Source: an uncultured Kiritimatiellota bacterium (lineage in GTDB: Bacteria; Verrucomicrobiota; Kiritimatiellia; RFP12; UBA1067). From it: a stretch of DNA of 64,000 nt. Location of the stretch: contig CAKTZI010000011.1 of the NCBI GenBank assembly GCA_934635385.1, forward strand, positions 22,414 through 86,413, read 5' to 3'. The translations under genes were made by a program, and so were the position numbers. The notes under the pieces were generated by a model. That model saw only the letters and a program-made list of their open reading frames with translations. It was not told the origin of the DNA and did not search any database. Below are positions 57,934-64,000 of this stretch, one piece after another (within the stretch, counting starts at the first letter, position 1; the number at the start of each line of letters is the position of its first letter).

Positions 57934-59429
57934 TGAGGCGCACCGTCATTCTCGCGGCGGGGGATTTTCCGCCGCGCGGCTCGGAGCCCGAACGGCTCCT
58001 GCTGTCGGCGGCGCGTGTCGTCGCCTGCGATTCGGCGGCAGCGACGTATCGGCAGCGCTTCGGCCGATGGCCGGATGTCATCATCGGGGATCTGGACAGT
58101 TTCTTGCCAAAAGACGCCTGCGGCGCTGAACACGGAGGAGACGGAGAGGCGGAGACGCGGAGAGTCGAGCCACACGCCCTATCCTTCCAAAGAACTCCGT
58201 GCCTCCCTTCCTCCATCACCTCCGTGTTAAGCGAAAGCAACAAAGACGCCTGCGGCGCTGAACACGGAGAAACGGAGGCACGGCGGAGGGTTGTGCGGAT
58301 TGATGATGATGAGACGAACGACCTGGACAAGGCGATTGCCTATTGCCGGACGCAGGGGTGGGCGGATTTGGTCATCGTCGGCGCGACGGGCAGGCGCACG
58401 GATCACGCGATCGGCAACGTCTATCGTGCGCTCGCGGCGGAAGTCCCGATCGTCGAGGCCGAGGGCGCTTTCCTGCCCGTGCGCGGCAAGCTGACGTTTC
58501 GGACGTGGAAGGACGCGGGCGTGTCCGTCTTCGCGCCTGATCCGGCGACGCGGATGACGTCGCGTGGCTTGCGCTGGAAGCTGGACGGCGTGCGGTTCGC
58601 GAACCCGTACTGCGCGACGCTGAACCGCGCATCATCCGAAACGGTGACGGTCACGAGTACGCATCCGGCGTTCGTCTACGCGGCGCGCAATCCCGCCGCC
58701 GTGCGGGCGGTTGTCGCGCTCGGCTCGAACGTCGGTGCGCGCGCGACGTATCTGAAGCGGGCGCTCGCGGCGCTCGCGGCGCTGCCCGAGACGCGGCTGC
58801 TGGACGTGAGCGCGGTGCGCGAAACGGAGCCGGTGGACGTCCCGGCGGAATTTGCCGCGCAGAAGTTCCTCAACCAGGCGGCGGTCTTCGAGACGACGCT
58901 TGCGCCACTTGCCTTCTCGCGCGCGATGCACGCGGTCGAGGATCGGCTGGGGCGTGTCCGCACGGTGCGGAATGGCCCGCGCACGATTGATCTCGACCTG
59001 ATTCTCTTCGGCGACGTGCGCCTGGACACGTCGGAACTGACCCTGCCCCATCCGCGTGCGCAGGAACGCGCCTTTGTCCTCGATCCTCTCAACGAACTCG
59101 GCATCAGACTTCCTCTTGTGGCCTGCGGCGCTGAACGCGGAGGTGACGGAGCGTCGGAGACGCGGAGCCCCGTACCGAGTGTCCCATCCCCCACAGAACC
59201 TCCGTGTCTCCCATCCTCCGCTATCTCCGTGTTAAGCGAAAGCAACTCGGTCGTGCGGGAAGAGGCCTATGGCGTTCAACGCGGAGGAGGCGGAGAGTCG
59301 GAGACGCGGAGTTCCGTGTCGGGCGCCCCATCTCCAAAACAACCTCCGTGTCTCCCCTCCTCCATCACCTCCGTGTTAAGCGACAGCAACCCGGTCGGAC
59401 AGGAAGATGCCTACGGCGTTCAACGGTAA
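57930..59429 (+). CDS. Fused thiamine pyrophosphokinase-HPPK with in-frame palindromic inserts
   Basis: A 499-residue fusion. The N-terminal part (about residues 1-250) is thiamine pyrophosphokinase: DVIIGDLDSF and DDDETNDLDKAIAYC carry the catalytic and metal-binding Asp residues, VGATGRRTDHAIGN follows, and ASSETVTVTS ends the sugar-binding domain. The C-terminal part (about 258-396) is HPPK (FolK): ALGSNVGARATYLKRAL, EDRLGRVRTVRNGPRTIDLD and LILFGDV. Both domains transfer pyrophosphate from ATP but serve thiamine and folate synthesis. Residues 61-123 and the tail 397-499 are palindromic-element sequence. The start overlaps the cinA stop by 4 bases; a second ATG is at 57933. Confidence 0.88.
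   Translation: MMRRTVILAAGDFPPRGSEPERLLLSAARVVACDSAAATYRQRFGRWPDVIIGDLDSFLPKDACGAEHGGDGEAETRRVEPHALSFQRTPCLPSSITSVLSESNKDACGAEHGETEARRRVVRIDDDETNDLDKAIAYCRTQGWADLVIVGATGRRTDHAIGNVYRALAAEVPIVEAEGAFLPVRGKLTFRTWKDAGVSVFAPDPATRMTSRGLRWKLDGVRFANPYCATLNRASSETVTVTSTHPAFVYAARNPAAVRAVVALGSNVGARATYLKRALAALAALPETRLLDVSAVRETEPVDVPAEFAAQKFLNQAAVFETTLAPLAFSRAMHAVEDRLGRVRTVRNGPRTIDLDLILFGDVRLDTSELTLPHPRAQERAFVLDPLNELGIRLPLVACGAERGGDGASETRSPVPSVPSPTEPPCLPSSAISVLSESNSVVREEAYGVQRGGGGESETRSSVSGAPSPKQPPCLPSSITSVLSDSNPVGQEDAYGVQR
58110..58299. repeat. Palindromic elements inside the thiamine pyrophosphokinase domain
   Basis: A full copy (58114..58241; GCCTGCGGCGCTGAACACGG to GTTAAGCGAAAGCAAC) and a truncated second copy (58250..58291). 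The insert falls between GDLDS and the DDDETND motif, and the frame stays open. Confidence 0.85.
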
Positions 59430-59440
59430 GCGAAAGCAAC
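59121..59440. repeat. Three tandem palindromic elements at the end of the HPPK domain
   Basis: Two full copies (59121..59246 and 59264..59390) and a truncated one (59407..59440), each beginning GCCT-C/A-GGCG and ending GCAAC, joined by the linker CGGTCGGACAGGAAGA. They form the last 100 codons of the gene and the start of the gap to the next one. Confidence 0.85.
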
Positions 59441-59469
59441 CTAGAAAACGGCAAATAAGGAACGAAACG

Positions 59470-60039
59470 ATGAATGACTATGCGAAGACAATTGCGGCGC
59501 TGAAGCGCCGCGGATACGAGGCGACGGCGGTCGCGACCAAGGAGGAGGCCTCCACCCTCATCCTGAAAGAGGCCGAGGCGGCTCAGTCCGTCGGCTGGGG
59601 CGGGTCGGAGAGCGTGAAGGCGCTCGGCGTGCGCGAGGCGCTCGCGGCGGCGGGCAAGGAGATCCGCGACCACCAGACGCAGATGGATCTCTTTCTCCTC
59701 TCGGCGAACGCGCTGACCGAGGACGGCGTGATCGTCAACATCGACGGCACGGGCAACCGCATCGCGGCGTCCATCTACGGGCCGAAGCGCGTCGTCTACG
59801 TCATCGGGCGAAACAAGCTCGTCGCGGGCGGCGTGCTGGAGGCGATCGCGCGTGCGAAGAAATTCGCCTGCGGGCCGAACTGCCGCCGGCTCGGCAAGAA
59901 GACGCCGTGCGCCGAGAAGAACCTCTGCGCCGACTGCGACTCGCCCGACCGCATCTGCAAGGTGACGGCTGTCTTCGACCGCTGTCCGTCGCACACCTCG
60001 ACCCTCGTCATCCTCGTCGACGAGCCCCTCGGCTACTGA
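59470..60039 (+). CDS. LUD-domain protein (LutC-like)
   Basis: A 189-residue LUD (DUF162) domain protein. SVGWGGSESVKALGVREALA, GVIVNIDGTGNRIAASIYGP and VIGRNKLVAGGVLEAIARAK match the family, and the C-terminus carries a Cys-rich segment (FACGPNCRRLGKKTPCAEKN followed by LCADCDSPDRIC), which may bind iron-sulfur. LUD proteins take part in lactate oxidation in some bacteria; here the gene is alone, so the role is not clear. I chose the ATG at 59470 after AAGGAACGAAACG. Confidence 0.82.
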   Translation: MNDYAKTIAALKRRGYEATAVATKEEASTLILKEAEAAQSVGWGGSESVKALGVREALAAAGKEIRDHQTQMDLFLLSANALTEDGVIVNIDGTGNRIAASIYGPKRVVYVIGRNKLVAGGVLEAIARAKKFACGPNCRRLGKKTPCAEKNLCADCDSPDRICKVTAVFDRCPSHTSTLVILVDEPLGY

Positions 60040-60061
60040 GAAAAATTTCTCAATGCCCCCC

Positions 60062-60091
60062 TTGACACCCAAATGGGTAATATGGTATAGT
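60062..60091 (+). promoter_or_regulatory. Near-consensus sigma-70 promoter
   Basis: TTGACA (60062..60067), 18 bases, then TATAGT (60086..60091). It drives the secreted protein at 60161 with a 5' leader of about 65 bases. Confidence 0.7.
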
Positions 60092-60160
60092 TCGCATCGT
60101 GAGGCCGAAAAGACACCCGAACGGGTGACAATTTGCCAACAACCAAAAAGGAAAACACAC

Positions 60161-62461
60161 ATGAAAAAACTACTGACAATGCTTTCCGCAGCTGCGACGG
60201 CCCTTGGCCTTCAGGCGGCGGATCTGTATCCGAGCGGCACGTCGTTCGACGGCGATTATTGGGGTGAATCGGAACAGGCGCTGTGGTCTTCGTTGGAAGG
60301 TCTCAGCATTTCGGAAACGCCGTTTGACTATTCTGGTGATCTCCCCGTTCAGTTTCAAGACGACGATAACGGCAATAACCTTCATATCGAGCGGAAGTTG
60401 ACGGATGCGACTTTCCGTGCAATCGTGGCGGGAGGGGCCAAGCAGACTATTCCGAGCAACGGTCTTTGCGTCGATACGCTGATTAAGTTCACGGCGTTCG
60501 ACCAGGAGGACGTGGCGAGCATTGATGGCATGGATGCCAAGTTTGCGGTCTGGGTCAAGGAGATTGAGGGTGCTGAAGGTGAAGCCTCGACTTTTCAGTT
60601 GATGGTGACGGCTGGTCAGTGGGACAGCGATCAGGATACGCTTGTTCGTAAAGACTATGCGTGTTCGAGTGTGATTACGGACATGGATAAATGGTATCGC
60701 TTGACAGTCAAGGTCATCTCGGACATCACGAACGGCAGCAATATTCCGGGCTATGTCGTGTGTGTCAATGGCGAGGTCGTGACATCGGGTGAGGCGCAGA
60801 GGGATGTCGCGAAGCTTTCGCTTTCATCAGAGGGTTCTGGCTGGAACGCGAATGGCGCGGTCTTCCCTGCCCTCGTCACCGATGACTTGACGATGAGCCA
60901 TGTTGGCTTTGCGGGTACGGGCTGGATTGACGACCTTTCCATCACAGACAAGATTCCTGATTTTGTTGAGGCAAAGGAAGTTTTCACGGTTAGAGGAAGC
61001 GATTTTGTCAAGAGCTTCAAGTACAATGGCCAAATCTGGAATGCGGGCGATGCGGCGTTGATTGTCGCTTCGTCGAATGAGGCTGCTGAGTCGGCGACGG
61101 ACATTGTGTACATTGATGGTTACTTTGGCCCGATGGTGCAGACCGTGAATCGTGAGGCAAATTCCGAGAACATCATTGGTGCGGATGCCAAGGTTGAAGT
61201 GGCGACTGTCACGATTGACGGCGTGAAGACCTCGTATGCGACAGGCGATGGCGCACTTACCGCTGTCAATGCGGCGGTGTCTGCTGTGACCCTGAAGCTT
61301 GGCGCGGATTGCTCAACCGAACTTCTGTTTGAGAATGCGAATGGTGCAGAAATCACGCTTGATCTCGCGGGCAAGACCGTGTCGCACAATATTTACGCGG
61401 CGACCAAGGTGATCATTATTGACACGGTCGGCAAAGGAAAGGTCGATGGCAAGGTCGAATTTGAGTCCGAATGCCTTGAAATCAGGGGCGGAAAGTTCCT
61501 TGTCTCGAAGAACGCGAATGGCATCGACGCCACTCTGCTGGACGGCATGAAGTGGGGCAAGGATGAAGATGGTGCGTATTGGATGCTCGTCGAAAAGGGT
61601 GAAGGCGTGACCTTCGCGGTGGCGGCTGGTGCACATACAACCGTGACGGTTGAGATTGACGGCGAAGTTTTGGAGACGATTCCTGAAACGCTGATTGCGG
61701 GCCAGACGTACAGGGTGACGTTTACTGCGGCTAATGGCTATGCATTCGCCGAGGATGCCCAGACGGTCTTTGAAGGCACGGTGGCTGATGCTGACGTGAC
61801 CATTGAAGGTCCGGCTGTCACGGCGATCGCGTATGCGATTACGTATAAGTGGACGGGCGTGGAAGAGGCGGATCTTGAAAACATCCAGAACATCAATCCG
61901 GAGACTTACACGATTGAGTCCGAGACGATTACGTTTGCCGCTCCGACCTGCGAAGGCTACACTTTCAAGAGCTTTGACCCGGCGGAGATTGCGATGGGTT
62001 CCACGGGTGACGTGACGGTCACGGGCACGTTTGAAAAGAGCGGCTCGACCAAGCCCACGACGTGGGACGAGGTGACGGATGAAACGGCGCTGGCCGATCT
62101 TCCGGGTGTGACGGCCGATCAGGTGACGGCGCTTGAAACGGCGGGGGTGGTGGCTTCGTCGGTCGCGAACTGGGCGAAGGGTTCTGGCAACGTGACGGCA
62201 GGCGACGCGATCAACCTTGATGCGTTCGTCATGGATGCCGCGAATACGGCGACCACGGCAGAACTCGAAACAAAGGCAGCGGAGGAGTTCACGCAGGAGA
62301 TTCTCGATGCCATTGTGAAGGCGGGTCTTGAAGCTGACCTCTCCTCGATAGCAGCAAAGTATCCGAACGCGAAGGTTGAGTTGATCCCGGCGACGGAGAT
62401 CGAATCGACCGACACGGCGAAGTTCTTCAAGCTGAAGTTCACGCTGAAGGGTGCCGAGTAA
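60161..62461 (+). CDS. Secreted repeat protein with bacterial Ig/InlB-type domains
   Basis: A 766-residue secreted protein (signal KLLTMLSAAATALGLQAAD). The first half (residues 25-300) looks like a lectin or LamG-like domain (QFDDD..., WYRLTVKVISDITNGS, GTGWIDDLSITD). Later segments resemble InlB/bacterial repeat domains (GYAFAEDAQTVFEGTVADAD and KWTGVEEADLENIQN). The C-terminal 200 residues are Thr/Ala-rich and end FKLKFTLKGAE. It is lower in GC than its neighbours. Probably a surface-associated or released protein; it is strongly expressed, judging by its promoter, ribosome binding site (AAAAAGGAAAACACAC) and terminator. Confidence 0.68.
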   Translation: MKKLLTMLSAAATALGLQAADLYPSGTSFDGDYWGESEQALWSSLEGLSISETPFDYSGDLPVQFQDDDNGNNLHIERKLTDATFRAIVAGGAKQTIPSNGLCVDTLIKFTAFDQEDVASIDGMDAKFAVWVKEIEGAEGEASTFQLMVTAGQWDSDQDTLVRKDYACSSVITDMDKWYRLTVKVISDITNGSNIPGYVVCVNGEVVTSGEAQRDVAKLSLSSEGSGWNANGAVFPALVTDDLTMSHVGFAGTGWIDDLSITDKIPDFVEAKEVFTVRGSDFVKSFKYNGQIWNAGDAALIVASSNEAAESATDIVYIDGYFGPMVQTVNREANSENIIGADAKVEVATVTIDGVKTSYATGDGALTAVNAAVSAVTLKLGADCSTELLFENANGAEITLDLAGKTVSHNIYAATKVIIIDTVGKGKVDGKVEFESECLEIRGGKFLVSKNANGIDATLLDGMKWGKDEDGAYWMLVEKGEGVTFAVAAGAHTTVTVEIDGEVLETIPETLIAGQTYRVTFTAANGYAFAEDAQTVFEGTVADADVTIEGPAVTAIAYAITYKWTGVEEADLENIQNINPETYTIESETITFAAPTCEGYTFKSFDPAEIAMGSTGDVTVTGTFEKSGSTKPTTWDEVTDETALADLPGVTADQVTALETAGVVASSVANWAKGSGNVTAGDAINLDAFVMDAANTATTAELETKAAEEFTQEILDAIVKAGLEADLSSIAAKYPNAKVELIPATEIESTDTAKFFKLKFTLKGAE

Positions 62462-62494
62462 GCCACACGGCTGACAGCGGCTGAAAAGGCCAAC

Positions 62495-62533
62495 ACGAGG
62501 GCTGGGGCGTTCGCTCCAGCCCTTGGTGTTTTT
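62495..62533 (+). terminator. Rho-independent terminator
   Basis: Stem AGGGCTGG(G)GCG/CGCTCCAGCCCT with a TTCG loop followed by TGGTGTTTTT, 34 bases past the stop of the secreted protein. Confidence 0.85.
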
Positions 62534-62664
62534 CATCCGAAACAACGCAGTAGCATGGCATAAATTATGAAACATGTTTTGTGAAATGTCGAGTCCGCAG
62601 AGGGTTCTATGCAATTTTTACTTAGTAAGTAAAATCTGCATAGACATGGTTGCCCGAAAGATGC

Positions 62665-62670
62665 TATAAT
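62665..62670 (+). promoter_or_regulatory. -10 box TATAAT, leaderless arrangement
   Basis: TATAAT is followed by exactly 6 bases and the ATG at 62677 of the decayed ATPase gene, the same arrangement as at mnmG and the AraC-type gene. Confidence 0.55.
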
Positions 62671-62676
62671 ACACGC

Positions 62677-63511
62677 ATGATTAAGCGTAGGATTTCTGAA
62701 CGAATCACGAAACTGGCACACGCCTATCCGGTCGTCACCGTGACGGGGCCTCGCCAAAGCGGCAAGACGACGCTTGTGCGGTCGCTTTTCCCCGACTGGG
62801 CCTATGTCAATCTGGAGTCCCTTTCCGCGCGCACATTTGCCGCCGAAGACCCGATCGCCTTTCTTGGCCAGTTTGAGAAGAAGAGCGTCATCCTCGACGA
62901 GATCCAGCGCGTACCCGAACTGCTTTCGCAGATTCAGGTTTGTATCGACGAGAGACATCGCCCCGGACAGTTTGTCTTGACAGGATCTCAGAACTTCTCG
63001 CTCATGCGCGGCGTTTCGCAAAGCCTTGCCGGGCGGACGGCCCTGGTGACGCTCCTGCCGCTTGCACTGTCTGAACTCGGGTCGCGCCTTCAGGCGCAAT
63101 CGCTTGACGAAACGCTCTGGAAGGGATTTTACCCGAAGATCTATGGGCAGGACGTCGCGCCGGCGGACGAGCTCGCGTTTTACGTGCAGACCTATCTGGA
63201 GCGGGCCGCTGTTCGAGACGATGGTTGTCGGCGAGTTTCTGAAGGACATGCTCAATCGAGGCGCGCACACGGAGATCAACTACTACCGCGACTCGAATCG
63301 GAATGAGATTGATCTTGTCGTGACGGAGGGTGGGCGGATGTCCCTTTACGAGATCAAGAGCGGCGCGACGTATTCGGGTGATTGGATCTCAACCATCAAT
63401 CGATTGGCGCCTCAATTCGGGAATGTCGTGCGAAAGGCCGTTGTCTATGGCGGGGATGAGACGCAAAAAAGAAGTGGTTTCGATCTCCTCTCTTGGCGCA
63501 CGGCCGTTTAG
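62677..63511 (+). pseudogene. Decayed AAA ATPase/DUF4143 gene with internal deletion
   Basis: The first 175 codons are a normal AAA/DUF4143 ATPase start: Walker A TGPRQSGKTTLV, Walker B KSVILDEIQRVPELL, sensor FVLTGSQNFSLM, and DELAFYVQTYLER, which normally opens the DUF4143 domain. At about 63203 the frame breaks and continues in frame 2 as LFETMVVGEFLKDMLNRGAH, SNRNEIDLVV and YEIKSGATYS, the C-terminal part. About 80-110 residues of the middle are missing. Such proteins are usually about 390 residues; the family is widespread, with unknown role. Confidence 0.85.
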
Positions 63512-63537
63512 GACAAGACGTGATGGCATCCGATAAA

Positions 63538-63590
63538 GTCCTCCGTGTCTCCGCCTCTCCGTCATCTCCGTGTTCAGCGAAAGCAATCTT
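63538..63590. repeat. Half of a CTCCGTG-type element
   Basis: CTCCGTGTCTCCGCCTCTCC, then TCTCCGTGTTCAGCGAAAGCAATC. This is the 3' half of the element found in mnmG and thiN-folK, here in the gap after the decayed ATPase gene. Confidence 0.75.
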
Positions 63591-63631
63591 GCTGCTGCGC
63601 CGACTGTCGTGTAGGTGTGCGCGTGAACCCA

Positions 63632-63661
63632 TTGCCCTCACGCCGCGATTTTTGGTATAAT
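63632..63661 (+). promoter_or_regulatory. Promoter of the last gene
   Basis: TTGCCC (63632..63637), 18 bases, then TATAAT (63656..63661). The start codon lies 80 bases further on. Confidence 0.5.
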
Positions 63662-63740
63662 TCGCTAAGAAATAAACTGGGTGGAGTGTGCCCTCGCATC
63701 ACGCGGCGCGCAACTTCCGCCTGTCAGACAAATGTGCGAT

Positions 63741-64000
63741 ATGAAGAGTGTCATGAAAAGTTTCGTCGGGCTACTGCCGCTCGTCGTGAGCGCGCTGGCC
63801 TCCACCGCCTCTGCGACCGACGGCCAGGAAACGGTGGCAGGCGGTGGCGTCATCACCTACACGGGCGCGTCCGAGGTGAGCCATGTCGGCTCCGACCTTC
63901 TGCTGAAATTCACGGCTGATGAAGCGGGCACGTTCACGTTGCCGGGGACGGCGTCCGCGCGCGTGCTGGCGGTTGGCGGCGGCGGCGGCGGCGGCGGGAG
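63741..64000 (+). CDS. Secreted Gly-rich surface protein, start only
   Basis: 86 residues are visible, with the rest outside the window. A signal peptide (SFVGLLPLVVSALASTASA) is followed by ITYTGASEVSHVGSD and FTLPGTASARVLAVGGGGGG. This start resembles glycine-rich surface-domain proteins of PVC bacteria. A second in-frame ATG at 63753 is possible. No Shine-Dalgarno is obvious. Confidence 0.6.
   Translation, partial: MKSVMKSFVGLLPLVVSALASTASATDGQETVAGGGVITYTGASEVSHVGSDLLLKFTADEAGTFTLPGTASARVLAVGGGGGGGG

Noticed and set aside
60053..60160. A start at 60053 for the secreted protein
   Set aside because: It would lie upstream of the TTGACA/TATAGT promoter and adds residues before the obvious signal peptide at 60161.
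1..64000. tRNA or rRNA genes
   Set aside because: No cloverleaf with a CCA-type end or conserved rRNA stretch was seen by eye; this is not a full computational scan.

Overview
The window is GC-rich coding DNA, about 95% of it genes, from a bacterium of the Planctomycetes-Verrucomicrobia-Chlamydiae group. The most likely source is a gut-type Kiritimatiellota or related Verrucomicrobiota. That placement is inferred from a large set of secreted glycoside hydrolases, BspA-like and lectin-like surface proteins, a long run of prepilin-type proteins, a PAS-AraC regulator and many short palindromic repeats. No rRNA, tRNA, CRISPR array or intact mobile element was found.

Region 1 (1-19.9 kb) is a glycan-use region. 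A leftward operon encodes a lectin-like secreted protein, a Tat-signal glycyl radical enzyme, a GH99/WbsX-like protein and a GH36 alpha-galactosidase fused to a GH106-type domain. Further right lie a secreted protein with a lipoprotein partner, a BspA-like leucine-rich protein, a possible structured RNA and a GH5 enzyme divergent from a PAS-AraC regulator. The lectin-like operon and the GH5 gene share an upstream block of about 105 bp, which suggests one regulon. Region 2 (19.9-24.9 kb) holds a PP2C phosphatase, a glycosidase-like protein and the tightly overlapping set murI-queH-gph-RF-like. Region 3 (24.9-34.1 kb) is an operon of nine pseudopilin-like genes with no secretion ATPase, secretin or prepilin peptidase beside it.

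Region 4 (34.1-55.8 kb) looks origin-proximal: mnmE, an antiporter-EIIA fusion, a UPF0210/ACT pair, an RNA methyltransferase, dnaN, dnaA, an outer membrane protein, a feoA-feoA-feoB locus and mnmG. Clusters of DnaA boxes lie at 40.8, 44.0 and 45.7 kb. Two identical parS-like 16-mers lie inside mnmG. Region 5 (55.8-64 kb) has a glycine riboswitch with a Na+/alanine-glycine symporter, cinA, a fused thiamine pyrophosphokinase-HPPK gene, a LUD protein, secreted proteins and a decayed AAA/DUF4143 gene.

The most unusual theme is a set of palindromic or short-period repeats inserted in frame into housekeeping genes (mnmG, mnmE, murI, the thiN-folK fusion) and into a secreted protein. They recall Rickettsia palindromic elements. 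Also notable are the thiN-folK fusion, the shared regulatory block, the parS pair bracketing a repeat insert, several promoters that place transcription at or next to the start codon, and the possible structured RNA at 16.7-17.0 kb. All calls rest on reading the sequence by eye; no database was searched.
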